A stretch of DNA of 64,000 nt from positions 1,488,001 to 1,552,000 of the forward strand of contig CALYLX010000159.1 of NCBI GenBank assembly GCA_944990035.1, written 5' to 3'. Every line of letters starts with the position of its first letter. The first letter of the stretch is position 1. Below are positions 23,241-35,169 of this stretch, piece by piece. Made by a program: the position numbers and the translations under genes. The notes beneath the pieces were generated by a model, which was not told where the DNA came from, ran no database searches, and saw only the letters and a list, made by a program, of their open reading frames with translations. Source of the stretch: Clitopilus passeckerianus. Its lineage: Eukaryota > Basidiomycota > Agaricomycetes > Agaricales > Entolomataceae.

Positions 23241-24476
23241 ATGAGCACAGCAACGAACAAGTTACATGTTGCAGTCATTGGCACTGGGCTCGTTGGTGCT
23301 GAGCTCGTCAACCAGATCTTGGCACTCCCGGCACAATCTTCGCCATTCCACCTCATTTCCTTGACGTCTTCCAAGAAGTCTGTATTTCTTGGTACCGAGA
23401 GATCTTTGAGGGGCGCTCAAGAATGGAAATCCCTTCTTGCTGCGTCTGAAGAGGCTCCAAATTTTGACGGATTGACGAGCAAACTTGCAGAGCTTGTCTC
23501 GCAGAATCAGAAAGTTGCAGTGGTTGACAATACATCTTCAAATGACATCGCTCGGTTGTACCCATCGTGGCTTGGAAAGGGTATTCATGTCATTACTCCC
23601 AATAAGAAGGCATACTCGGGAGAGTTGGCGTTGTACGAGAAGATCATTGAATCGAGCAAGCAGGGTGGAGGAAGGTTCTTGAACGAATCTACTGTCGGTG
23701 CTGGCCTGCCTGTTATCTCGACGTTGAAGGACTTGGTAATGACTGGAGATAAGGTACGTTCTCCAACGAGTTTAGTCCTTCAGGCACTCATCCACATCAC
23801 ACTATCACAGGTGCACAAGATCGAAGGTGTTTTCTCAGGGACGATGAGCTACATCTTCAACAACTTCTCGACTGGTTCACCCGAAGGACCTGCTTTCTCC
23901 TCCGTTGTTGCTACAGCCCGTGAAAAGGGGTACACTGCGAGTTCTTCGTTACATATCCATGATTGTTACTCATGGAACACACAGGAACCTCACCCAGCCG
24001 ACGACCTGAACGGCTATGATGTCGCCCGAAAACTCACCATCCTCGCCCGTACGGTCAACGCCTTCAGCTCTTCCCCCGCAGCCAGTTCCGCCCTCCCTCC
24101 ACTCGATTCCTTCCTCTCCGTGCAGACCGCCTCCCTCATCCCACCCGCTTTGGAAAACATTCCCACTGGCGACGAGTTCATCTCCCGTCTACCCGAATTC
24201 GACTCGCAGTTCAATCAACTCCGAGCTGAAGCTAGCGCGGAAGGCAACGTCCTGAGGTTCGTTGGAGTGGTTGACGTGAAGAATGGGTTGGTGAAGGCGG
24301 GTTTGGAGAAGTATCCCAAGGATCATCCCTTTGCGACGTCTCTGGGAGGCTCGGACAACATTATCATGTTCCATACTGAGAGGTATGGTGCGAGACCATT
24401 GATCGTGCAAGGTGCAGGAGCGGGAGCAGCTGTGACTGCGATGGGTGTTCTCGCAGATTTGTTCAAGCTGGTTTGA
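23241..24476 (+). CDS. HOM6: homoserine dehydrogenase
   Basis: Three exons (23241-23753, 23811-23936, 23985-24476) give 376 residues; yeast Hom6 has 359. It reduces aspartate semialdehyde to homoserine with NAD(P)H, the branch point to threonine, methionine and cystathionine. The Rossmann motif GTGLVGAELV lies near residue 15, NKKAYSGE in the middle, the substrate-site block GVFSGTMSYIFN next, then DDLNGYDVARKL and a C-terminal GAGAGAAVTAMGVLADL. Both introns (57 and 48 bp) are multiples of three without stops, so the genomic frame stays open from 23040 to the end; reading them as coding would insert 35 foreign residues at conserved joints (GDK/VHK and GYT/EPH). Intron 2 begins with GC, not GT. 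An in-frame ATG at 23085 would add 52 Ser/Arg-rich residues, possibly an organelle-targeting sequence. The cytosolic form is the default. Confidence 0.9.
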   Translation: MSTATNKLHVAVIGTGLVGAELVNQILALPAQSSPFHLISLTSSKKSVFLGTERSLRGAQEWKSLLAASEEAPNFDGLTSKLAELVSQNQKVAVVDNTSSNDIARLYPSWLGKGIHVITPNKKAYSGELALYEKIIESSKQGGGRFLNESTVGAGLPVISTLKDLVMTGDKVRSPTSLVLQALIHITLSQVHKIEGVFSGTMSYIFNNFSTGSPEGPAFSSVVATAREKGYTASSSLHIHDCYSWNTQEPHPADDLNGYDVARKLTILARTVNAFSSSPAASSALPPLDSFLSVQTASLIPPALENIPTGDEFISRLPEFDSQFNQLRAEASAEGNVLRFVGVVDVKNGLVKAGLEKYPKDHPFATSLGGSDNIIMFHTERYGARPLIVQGAGAGAAVTAMGVLADLFKLV

Positions 24477-25376
24477 GAAAGACCATGAAAAGATGGTGTA
24501 TTAACAAAAATGTATTATCAAGAGGAATATAACGAGGCCTATCGATCCCAACTACGATACCCTTCTCGAATCCTGGACATGGTGCTAGAAGGGGCCAAAA
24601 GCCAGTATGGATCGAGACAGAGATACGGAAACTTACCAATGGCTTTGCAGGTCGACATCGGAAATGGACTGGGCCACCGAAACGATACAACTTTCCCGAA
24701 GGAAAAGGATGGTTGAAAAATTGGCTGGGCCTCCACGATTTAAAATCGTATCACAGGCTCAGCGCCGGGATCTCCTCGAGGGAGAGTGGATCAGGCCGTT
24801 CCGTCAAGGTCAAGTCAGTAGCCTCCAACGCAAGCTGTAGGCCAGACGACGAGCGAGTAAGCCAGTTTCTTGACGGTCAGGAACGGCGACACCACAAATG
24901 AGAAAAATTGGCAGTCGCCACCCCCACTTTGCAAGCGAGGAATCAGAGCCTATATCAGGCGTCAGACTGAAGACCTGCCGACTACACCGTCTAGCCAGGT
25001 CCTACGATCATTCCTAGGCACTACTGGCCAAGCAAGAGCGAAGGAGCTGATCGAAACCCAGCCTACTGGAACCAGTCTTAACTCGAGATAGACACGAAGT
25101 CGAGTCGAGGAATTCTCGGTATACCAGCGATGAATGATGGGACCCGGGCTCTCCGCCACATATTCGTCTTCTTTAATCATGTCTTCTCGGTTCAGATTTT
25201 CTGAACTTTGTTTTCTTGAAGCTCTCATCGTACTGAGTGAGGCGGGGGAACTCAGGTCTTGTACTTGATGGTCGGTTCTCGTTTGGAGCGGAAGCCTTTT
25301 AACGTTGATATGGCCACCCTCAAATCCGCCAGACCAGCATCCGCTTCTTTCTGGTCCGTAGGCTTCGAAAAGCGGG

Positions 25377-25426
25377 GAGGTGGCATCGACCGTCGTCAGT
25401 GCCTCCTGAGGGCTCTCAGGTCGCCT
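25377..25426. repeat. direct repeat copy A, about 50 bp
   Basis: Shares most positions with 25707-25756, 330 bp away, in the same orientation: both start gaggtggcat and end with ggctctc-gg-tcgcct. On the minus strand each copy begins right after a plausible splice acceptor and reads RPESP..., so an intron-exon boundary seems to have been duplicated. Confidence 0.6.
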
Positions 25427-25706
25427 TGAAAAAGCTTCGTGATCAGCACCAAGCGTATCCACTGGGCGGTAACTAATGAAGGTACATACATGCAGACCTC
25501 CCGTATGCTTTTCCGCGCCCCCCTGATGGAATAATTCGTCAACAACAGAAGACCGGTATGTAGTAAATAACGAACCTATCCCCTAAGGGCGGGATTTACA
25601 CTTGTCCCGATGCCCCACCCTGACATCGGGACTAGAGAGTGGTATATTATTGAGCCTTGTTCTTCTCTTGAATCTTGAAGTAGGGAATCAAGTCAAGGAG
25701 GAACGA

Positions 25707-25756
25707 GAGGTGGCATGAACCTTCGTCTGTGCCTGCCAGGGGCTCTCTGGTCGCCT
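25707..25756. repeat. direct repeat copy B, about 50 bp
   Basis: Partner of 25377-25426. On the minus strand it follows a CTGTAG acceptor and a GTACGT-type donor lies upstream, as in copy A, but the frame meets a stop about 20 codons later. This suggests the copy is no longer functional. Confidence 0.6.
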
Positions 25757-27345
25757 ACAGAAAATGTATCAGGACAACTTCGAATCGCAAGCCAAAACAG
25801 GGAACGTACATGCAGACCCCACGCACTCCTCTTCTGTCAACCTAAGAATCACACTATCGTTAACCATCAATAATCTGGGAACATGCGAGGCCGACTCACC
25901 CTCCCCAAGATGAGCGGACTCTGTCGTCATCGCTGCAGCCCGCTCGCCTCCAACGAGTCACCCGACTCATTTATTTATTTTAATTTCCATGTCTATCTTG
26001 GCACGGGGAGTTTCTTCGAGCGGTGTTGCTGTAGATGGTGGAGAGAGCTCGAATACATGGAAAGCATGAATCGCGCCAACCACCCTCCCCTAGAAGAATC
26101 AAAAGCAATCAGTACCGTCGGCCATCAAGCATCTCTTGAGGACTTACATTGCTCTCTCCACACACCCGCTCCTCTTGCCTACCCCAACGACAAGTCTACG
26201 TACGTGCACCAGAATCTGCCTTCAAACCCATCGTGCGCGAAGCGCCACTCCCGACCAACTCCCGTCCAGCGGTTTGAGTCATAGCCTTATGGGTGGGGGA
26301 TGGTGAATGAAGGGGTCCGTCATTGTAGATTGTGATGGGGAGGTATAGGCCGAGTTTTATTCGATGTTGAATTGAAGTCTACTGTCGGCGACCTTCGTAT
26401 CGACTTTTGGCTTTAGACGGGGTCTTTGATAGGCCGAGGATGGGTTTAGATTTGTTTTGATGTAATTATCGTATGTTCTTCAGGTAATCACTACGTCCGG
26501 GCATAGTGGGGTTAGCATTAACGGACGAACAGCATGTGTGGCGCAACTTGCCACAAAGTTCCTCGTAGCGACCGCGGGGGATGCACGGACCTATCAAAGC
26601 AACATGTTGGTATATATAAGTATGATAGAGGGGCACATACCTTTTGACGAACCCGGACCAGTCCAAAGGAGGCAAAGCGATCGATGGCGAGGACGAGTGG
26701 GGAGTGAGTGGCGTGGCTCACCTTTCTTTGTTCTTCCCAGCCGATTGCCCGATGATCATCGAGCCAAGGGGAGTTAAATCCCAGTCTTCTAAGTCCACGA
26801 GCCCCAAGTTCAAGTAATAGCCTGCAGAAATAACGGTCGAGTCAAAGCGAGAGATGAAGGAGAACCGGGAGGACAGGAGGAGCCAGGGGGAAGAAAGGAC
26901 TTTATACTCGTGGCCCTGTTCGGAACAATCCAAACACATCAAAATTCAACAGCTTTGTTTGTGTGGCCTTGCCGACAACCACCCACAAATGCTGTAGAAG
27001 GTGGTGGCATAATATAATAAAGAAGGACAAAGCATGTACGCCTACCGGGGCCCTTGTGCATCAACTGGCGCCCATATTGAGAACCGGTGTCGGACCGGTA
27101 TCGGTCATGTGATTGCGACGCGTCTTTTCGCTTGATTGGCAGATAGGCATCCAAGGCCTCTCAGAACCGATTCCAGGCCTCATTATTAATCTAGGTAAAT
27201 CGCATAACGGCCACACCACGGTAACACCAAGGACTCTTCAGACTTGATACTTTGCAGTCGGTACAAGATTGTTCATCAAGATAGAGTATAATTGATATAG
27301 GCATGATGCTACATTCAGGACTGTTGCAGTAAAGCTACAGGGTCG

Positions 27346-30300
27346 TTACAAGCCCTCCCAAGTAATGGTCTCTCTCAGATCCACCGTCCCTTGCAAACGG
27401 AGGTCGGTTGAGGACGCGCCAACTCGCACCGTGAATACCCCCTTCTCTGCAACCCAACGTGAGGCCCGCTCGTCATAGAAACAGAGGGCTTCCAGGTCTA
27501 ACGTATGCGACACCTTCTTCCCCTCCCCTGCTTCAAGCTCTACCTTCTCGAATCCCTTCAACTCCTTCTCAGGGCGAATAAGACTGGATTGGTCATCGGA
27601 CACGTAAATTTGGACGACTTCTCTCCCCTTGACCTTGCTCGCGTTCTTGACATTGAAGGTGACATCGAAGGTGCCTTCGTCGGAGACACTTGAGATGTTT
27701 ATTTCGGAGTACTCGAACCGAGAGTAGGAGAGGCCATGGCCAAAAGCGAACAGTGGCTCGATCTTCTTGAACTCGAGGCCTCTGTATCCCACGAAAATGC
27801 CCTAACATGTAGGTGAGCTCGGTGGCCTTCAAGAGGGAAGGCCCGCTCACCTCGTGATAGTGGACTTTTCCATGATCCTGGAATTGAGATCCGAAGGAGC
27901 CGAAAGACGGAGAGTCCTCGATACGTTTACTGAAACCCCAATTTGAATCAGCATTAACGACATTTCAAGCCGGTAGGGAGAAGCCTCTGCTCACGGGAAG
28001 GTTAGAGGTAGTTTACCAGATGGATTGGTTTTTCCAAACAGAACATCAGACAACCCATTGCCCAGCTCATTGCCACCATAGAATGCCTGGTGGAATTCTT
28101 GAATGTGGTATGCCAACCAAATAACATGTGATACGCACCTGTACAAGGGTATGGGCCTCTCCCGCCCAAGGCATGGCCACAGGGGTGCCGGATTGGTTGA
28201 TAACTATAGTGTTCGGGTTGGCAGCAAGGACCCGCTTTACCAAGTTATCAGTAAGCCCAGGAAGCCTATGAGCAAATCAGTGACTCGATCGTGTTAGAGA
28301 AGTGCAAGGACTTACTCCATGTGCGACCGATCAAAGCTTTCACTTTCGTAACTATGAAGCAATGAATTAGCTAAATTGAAATTGGAGGAACGGGATGGAC
28401 CCACTCATAATTGAGGCCAACGACTAAAATGGTGACTGCGATTTTGTGAACACGGGAATTTGTTGATAGAATCTACTGCTGCTTACTATCTGACTCCTGT
28501 GCAAGTTCGACCGCTTTGACAATGCCTTCTTCATCGTCCATCTTCACCACGCCACCAACGCGGATGCCACCCCATGAGGGGAATAATCTCGCCTCGCTTG
28601 CAGGGGGGTTACGCAATCTGACCTCTAACTGATACTCCTGCCCAGCTTTGAGGCCTTTCACGAGAGCGCGCTCTTCCGTCGTCCCAGAAGTGAAGAAAGT
28701 ATCACCCCTCTTGGGATCGGTGGTGAGGTCAACAATGAGTTTGTTGTCGAAAAAGAGATTGCCCCGTGGAGCGACAGCGAGGCCGAGCTCCCAGTCACCG
28801 TCCTCATCGGGGACAAATGTCGCAATGAACTAAACAGAAGGTCATGATCAATGCCTAAGCTGGTTTCTGAGGAGTCTCACCCGAATGTCACAGCTCTGTT
28901 CGACTTTCGGATCCTAGTACAAACGATGATCGTGAGATTCAGCGAAGCCGACAAATTCCTAAACTCACAATATTATCGAGCATGAAACAATGGGTGGTTT
29001 TGATGGTAGTCTCCCAAGTGGGCGAGGCAAGTTCTGCAATTGGCTCATGTTGCAGGAAGTCCGCAGACGGCGGCTCGTTCCAGAACGCCAGCTTTGCGTT
29101 CTTGATGTGGGAGTCAAGTAGGGGAAGGTATCGGTGACAATGGACGCCAAATGTATAGCTGACTTCCGCGCCAACCTCTTTCGCAGCTGCAGTAATGCCC
29201 TCCAAAGGTGAGATTGCGTAAGAGGCCCGCAATTGAGCCGATCCACCACCCGAGTAGTTGGCGTGTTTTGCATTCGGACCAATCACTGCGATTTTCCTCC
29301 CAGAGTTGGATGTGAGGGGAAGAAGGTTCTTATCATTTTTGAGGAGTACGATGGAGTCCGCAGCTGCGGTGCGTAGGGTCTTGCGCATTTCAGGAGTATC
29401 GAGCATCTCTTCCGGCGCATTGAACGGAATTCCTGATTCTTGTGCATGCTTGACCAATCCTAGAATCTAGAAGGTTCGTTGGCTTCCTCGCATCTGGACA
29501 AGTATCAAATACCAGGTACCTTTCGAACTCGAGCATCCAAATCGTATGGGAAGAGCTTGCCAGCCATCAATGCGCGCTCGACAGTTTTCCCTCGCATTAC
29601 TGAGGGGCCACTACATGCAACCGTCTCAGCAAGAGCTTATTGGTCGATTGAAGAACTTACGGCATTTCAATGTCGACTCCTGCCTTGATGCTCTCGGCCG
29701 TGCTGTATACACTGAACCAGTCAGATATAATAAGACCTGCATAATAATAAAAACTAGAGCTGTAGATCTGCTGAGAAGATTAAACCGACCTTGGAAACCC
29801 CATTCCTAAGGAGTTACAACGTTAGAAAGTGTTTGTTGCCGTCAAATAGGGATGCCCACCTTTCGGAGAATATCATCAAGCAGGCGAGAGTCCTCCGAGC
29901 AATGGAGTCCGTTGACGCGATTAAGGCTATCCCAAGGTCTACCTGAGCGAGTGAATCAAGATAGTTTAGGTAGAACGTACGCGGACATGAGGGCCCAAGG
30001 ATTGGATTTCTTGATAGCGATTTGGAACGGCTTCAAGTAAATCTCCCTCAAGGCCCTCTCGCTAACCTCACCTAGAGCTCATATGTGTCAAATGCACCAT
30101 CCATACGGCACAGGTACTTACTGCTAACGGAAAACCTGGGGACAAAGTCAGCCAGAGGTCAAACGAGCATGAGCATTCGTGGACTACCTTTCAAAATCCT
30201 GGTCATTCGCCACGAAGTGCTTGATGGTGGCGGCGACACCCTTGGATTGTACACCATTGATATAGGCGGCAGCCATGGTTCCATTCAAGTGGGGGTCTTC

Positions 30301-30892
30301 AGAGAAGGATTCAAAGCCTCGGCCGCCGAGAGGTGAACGTTGGGTGTTAACGGTAGGCCCGAGGAGAACATGAACACCTAATTCATCCATCCATTCATCC
30401 ATTTGAGCCCAGCAAACGCAAATACCATTGACGAACCTTTCGCGCGACATTCGTCCCCAAGAGCACTTCCCACCTTGGCCACGAGTTCAATGTCAAAAGA
30501 AGAAGCGAGCCCAGTCGCGCAGGGGAAGCAGCTCGAGGGAACGCCCTCGAAGACTAGAGAAAGACCATCTCAGCATGAATAAACCGATTTAATTGAAGGC
30601 TGACGGACATAGAGAACCACGGACACCATTCGGACCTGGAGCAACGAAATCAGCAGACATATCCCCGTTTTCAGGTTCGTTCATACCATCGCTCATTCTG
30701 AAGGACGGTATCCTGGCTTCTTCGATACCAACCGATTGCCACCATCCCTGTATTACGCGTCAGTGAGTCTGATGCAAAGGGAGGAAGGTAACGGAGGAGA
30801 GGGCCATGACGCACATCACCAGTTAACAATGCAATCTTCTGAGAGACTGATAGTTTGGCAAGGGTCGCCTCGATATCGAACTCGGTAGACAT
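27346..30892 (-). CDS. GH3 beta-glucosidase with PA14 insert, tandem copy 1
   Basis: Twenty exons give 840 residues: 30815-30892, 30687-30747, 30609-30635, 30437-30553, 30188-30377, 30122-30135, 29981-30071, 29860-29926, 29790-29805, 29661-29736, 29520-29610, 28969-29466, 28881-28913, 28487-28829, 28405-28435, 28316-28351, 28139-28265, 27995-28086, 27851-27929, 27346-27801. It hydrolyses terminal beta-glucosides such as cellobiose. The GH3 N-domain includes [28 protein letters not shown] and the nucleophile Asp in IISDWF. The C-domain ([14 protein letters not shown]) is interrupted by a PA14 module (about 390-540), and a fibronectin-III-like module ends the protein ([14 protein letters not shown]). 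No signal peptide ([15 protein letters not shown]), so it is probably intracellular. Exon 6 is 14 nt and exon 9 is 16 nt. The 53-bp intron 29737-29789 is absent from copy 2. Confidence 0.92.
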
Positions 30893-31623
30893 AATATGCT
30901 TGATTTTGAAGCAGAAGGAAAGATTGGGTTGTTGTTACAGTGGTCGAATGGGTGGGGTATTTATGAGGATGGAGAGAGAACTACTACTATAGTGAAGTGG
31001 CACAGCGATGATCATGGGGTTCAGGCTTATCGAGCAGACGGGGGCTGAACATATTCCCTTGCCTGTTTGCTAAGATTTGATAATGTTGAAGGTGTAATGG
31101 GTGGCTGCACAAGGGGCAAGGGCAAACCGAACGCGATTATTTTCGCGTAGCATGCCAAATCGAGACGGAATAGACTTGCCTCCACCCTGCCCGCCCCGCG
31201 GTTGTCTGGATGTTACGCAATGGTGTCAACAGTAAGCAAATCCAATTCAAGTTTGAGCGGCAAGTACCAGGAGCGGAAAAGCCTCGGAGATTTCCCCAAG
31301 CCTCCAAGTTGGTGTATTTAAGTAGTGCTTTTCTGTCCTTTTGATGCTCTCTCGGACTCCTTTACAGGTTGAGATCCGGGAATAAACAAAGTGTCGTTTT
31401 TGGGACTCTTCGAGCCTTGGGGTTCTATTTGCATGCAATGATTCACGTTCGATTTCGTGCTCTGTCAGTGCGGCGAAGTAGTGACTTCATTCAATCCATA
31501 AAATTGTATGAGAAATGTAAGCCTATTTGATTACGATTTGATTCTGTGTGCTACGCCATGAACCCGATGCTATATGCTGAACCCGGAAGCCTGCAATCAA
31601 TGTGGTCGTAAAGCTAAGGAGCA
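30893..31623. other. promoter of GH3 copy 1 and 3' flank of copy 2
   Basis: Contains the TATA-like element at 30958-30965 and two blocks conserved with the copy 2 promoter. The part 31306-31623 is not shared and is AT-rich. No gene seen. Confidence 0.6.
30958..30965 (-). promoter_or_regulatory. degenerate TATA-like element, GH3 copy 1
   Basis: On the minus strand this reads CATAAATA, 66 bp upstream of the ATG. The same place in copy 2 reads TATAAATA, so copy 1 appears to have a one-base weaker box in an otherwise conserved setting (followed by CCCCACC in both). Confidence 0.5.
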
Positions 31624-34600
31624 TTATAGACCCGTCCAAGTAATTGTCTCCTTGAGCTCCACCGTCCCTTCCAAGCAGATATCAGTGGAGGAGGCACCAA
31701 CTCGCACGACGAATGTTCCCTTCTCTGCAACCCAACGAGAAGCCCGCTCGTCATAGAAACAGAAAGCCTCCCGGTCTAATAAAACAGACACCTTCTTCAC
31801 CTCACCCGCTTCAAGCTCTACCTTCTCGAATCCCTTCAACTCCTTCTCCGGGCGAATGAGGCTGGACTGGTCATCGGAAATGTAAATCTGAACGACTTCT
31901 CGTCCTTTGACGCCGCTCGTGTTCTTGACATCGAAGGTGACGTTGAAGGTGCCTTCCGCAGAGACACTTGAGATGTTGAGGTCTGAGTACTCGAATTGAG
32001 AGTAGGAGAGGCCATGACCAAACGCAAACAGTGGTTCGATCTTCTTCGCTTCGAGGCCTCTGTATCCCACGAAGATGCCCTAAATCTTAGATGAGTTCTG
32101 TAGCCTTTGCAGACTCGAAGGACCCGCTTACCTCTTGGTAGTAGACTTTCCCATGATCCTGGGTTTGAGATCCAAAGGAGGGGAAAGATGGAGAGTCCTC
32201 AATACGTTTGCTGAAAGCATATCTAATCAGCATCCATGGCATCCAAGCGGGTAGAATGATTCACTCACGGGAAGGTCAGGGGTAGTTTACCAGATGGGTT
32301 CGCTTTTCCGAACAGGACATCCGCCAATCCATTACCCAACTCGTTGCCGCCATAGAATGCCTAGTGAAATATGTGTGACTTATGATTGACACAAGGTACA
32401 GAAAAGACGATGTGATGCGTACCTGGACAAGAGTATGGGCCTCTCCCGCCCAAGGCATGGCCACGGGGGTACCAGATTGATTAACGATCACAGCGTTCGG
32501 GTTGGCAGCAAGAACGTCCTATACGAGCTGGTTGGTAAGCCCTGGAAGCCTTAGAGGATGTCAGAATGTCAAAAGCTCGGTGGGGTTAGACGAGTGCAAG
32601 AACTCACTCCATGTGCGGCCGGTCGAAGCTTTCACTTTCGTATCTGTCAAGCAATTGAGCATTCGTTCAGAAATGGCACGGATAGCGAGGGCTCACTCAT
32701 GGTTGAGGCCAATGACCAAGATTGTGACTAGGAATTTTGTGAGCACGGCGACTGATACAATCATATGAACCTCCTTACCATCCGACTCCTGGGCAAGCTT
32801 GACCGCTTTGCTGATCCCTTCCTCGTCGTCCGCCTTCATCACACCACCGACGCGGATGCCACCCCACGAAGGGAAGGTCGTCGCTTCACTAGCAGAGGGA
32901 TTGCGCAACCGAACCTCTACCTGATATTCTCGCCCAGCTTTGAGTCCTTTGACGAGAGCCCGCCCTTCTGTCGTCCCACAATTGAAGAAACTGTCACCCT
33001 TCTTGGGATCGGTAGTGAGGTCGACAATGAGTTTCTTATCGAAGTAGAGATTGGCCCTTGGGGCGACAGCAAGGCCTAGTTCCCAATCACCGTCCTCGTC
33101 GGGGACGAATGTAGCAGTGAACTAGATGAACGATTTCAGTAATAGCCTCTGGGATGGTTCGTAAAGAATATGAAGAAAGCTTACCCTAACGTCGCAGCTC
33201 TGTTGGACTTTCAAGTCCTACAACAGATTATGGTCGTGAGATAAATTAAAGGCAAGAGATTCAGCGCTTACGATATTGTCGAGCATGAAACAATACGTGG
33301 TTTCGACGGTAGTCTCCCAAGTAGGCGAGGCGAGTTCTGCAATCGGCTCATGTTGCAAAAAGTCTGCAGACGGTGATTCGTTCCAGAACTCCAATTTGGC
33401 GTTCTTGATGTGGGAGTCAAGCAGGGGAAGATACTGGTGACAATTGACCCCAAACGCATAGTTGACTTCCGCGCCAACCTCCCTCGCAGCTGCGGTAATG
33501 CCCTCCAAGGGCGAAATCGCGTAGGAGGCCCTTAACCGGGCTGACCCACCGCCCGAGTAATTGGCGTATTTCGCATTCGGGCCAATGACTGCGATCGTCT
33601 TGCCAGAGTTGGCGGAGAGAGGGAGAAGCTGCTTGTCGTTCTTGAGGAGTACGATGGAGTCCGCAGCTGCAGTGCGCATCGCTTCGCGCATCTCGGGAGT
33701 ATCGAGGATCTTCTCAGGTGCGTTGAAGGGAATGCCTGATTCTTTTGCATGTTTAACCAGTCCTAGAATCTGGGATGGTGCATCAGCCTCTTCGTACCTG
33801 AATGGGTTTCAGGCTCCACGTACCTTTCGAACTCGAACGTCCAGATCGTCTACAGAGAGCTTTCCTGACATCAGGGCGCGCTCAACAGCCTTCCCGCGCA
33901 TTACTGCAGGGCCACTAGATGCATCTGCCTTAGTAGGTGTTTTCCTACCAATCTAGATGGCACTTACGGCATTTCGATGTCAACCCCTGCCTTGATGCTC
34001 TCTGTTGTGCTGTACACTCCAAACCAGTCAGAGATGACGGTGCCTTCAAAACCCCATTCCTGAAATGTTACACCGTCAGAAGAGGTTTCTTGTGGTTAAG
34101 TGAGCGAGGTGTACCTTTCTGAGAGTATCATCAAGAAGACGAGGGTGTTCGGAGCAGTGCAGTCCGTTAACGCGATTATACCTATCGCAAGGGGTTTACA
34201 TCAATGACAGAAACACTATAACTTGAGTCAGAACATACGATGACATGAGTGCCCAAGGATTGGACTTCTTGATAGCAATTTGAAACGGCTTTAAGTAAAT
34301 CTCTCTCAAGGCCCTCTCGCTAACCTCGCCTAGGGAGAAGTCAGATCGGTCCGATGCTCCACCCATTCAGCAAAGGTACTTACTGCTAACGGAAAATCTG
34401 GAGATTACGATAAACCTCAGCCTGAGAGCAAACGAACTTGTGGATTGGGGCCGTACCTTTCAAAGTCCTGATCATTCGCCACGAAATGCTTGATAGTGGC
34501 AGCTACACCTTTGGATTGTAGACCATTGATGTAGGCGGCAGCCATGGTTCCGTTCAAGTGGGGATCTTCGGAGAAGGACTCGAAGCCTCGGCCGCCGAGA

Positions 34601-35169
34601 GGTGAACGTTGGGTGTTGACGGTGGGTCCAAGGAGGACATGAACGCCTATTGTAAAAACATTTATTCCTCGAATACAAACGGGAATACCGATACGGAAAT
34701 CGGACAGACCTTTGGCGTGACACTCGTCTCCTAGGGCACTTCCGACCTTGGCCGCGAGTTCGATGTCGAAAGAAGCAGCTAGACCGGTTGCACAGGGGAA
34801 GCAGCTTGACGGGACACCGTTGAAGACTGAGAAAGGAAAGGCCATTTCAGTATGTATGATAAACAGATGTAAGGGAGGATTGACGAACATAGAGAACCAC
34901 GGACGCCATTTGGTCCTGGAGGCGAGACATTAACAACGATGTTCCCATTTTCAAGAGATTCTTAGTACATACCATCGCTCATTCTCAAGGAAGGTATCCC
35001 GGCGTCTTCAATACCAACGGATTGCCACCATCCCTGTAATATGCATCATTGAGTTCATTGTAGAGACGAAAAGGTAAGAGGAAGAACGTACATCACCAGT
35101 GAGCAATGCAATCTTTTGAGAAACTGAGAGTTTGGCAAGTGTTGCCTCGATATCGAATTCACTAGACAT
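31624..35169 (-). CDS. GH3 beta-glucosidase with PA14 insert, tandem copy 2
   Basis: Nineteen exons give 840 residues: 35092-35169, 34973-35033, 34889-34915, 34710-34826, 34457-34646, 34384-34397, 34239-34329, 34115-34181, 33968-34059, 33824-33914, 33272-33769, 33185-33217, 32779-33121, 32697-32727, 32608-32643, 32423-32549, 32269-32360, 32132-32210, 31624-32079. Every exon equals its partner in copy 1 in length, except that the 92-nt exon 9 corresponds to the 16- and 76-nt exons of copy 1. The nucleophile lies in [11 protein letters not shown]; domain order is GH3-N, GH3-C with PA14 insert, then fibronectin-III-like. No signal peptide. Differences from copy 1 are substitutions only, for example AYNRVNG-type Ser-Tyr here versus Ala-Leu in copy 1 at 34181/29926. 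Both genes look functional, so divergent substrate range or expression is possible. Confidence 0.92.

Larger units (their letters stand above)
24477..27345. other. 2.9-kb interval; possible decayed or unrecognised minus-strand gene
   Basis: Minus-strand pieces look exon-like. One runs from about 25427 downward after a TTTCAAG acceptor (starting RPESPQEALTTVDATSP and open to about 24970). Another lies at 26721-26942 and ends WEEQRK before a GTGAGC donor. A third lies at 26466-26600. I could not join them into one phase-consistent protein or recognise a domain. The region also contains a local direct duplication (see repeats at 25377 and 25707). It may be a gene relic. Confidence 0.3.
27346..31305 (-). 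repeat. tandem duplication unit 1 (GH3 gene plus about 410 bp upstream)
   Basis: Matches 31624-35650 in the same orientation. Similarity covers the whole coding region and continues upstream: the blocks around 31010-31060 (atcatggggttcag...ctgaacatatt) and 31210-31305 (tgttacgcaatgg...ggagcggaaaa) recur near 35308 and 35553. Similarity fades below the stop codon. Confidence 0.85.
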
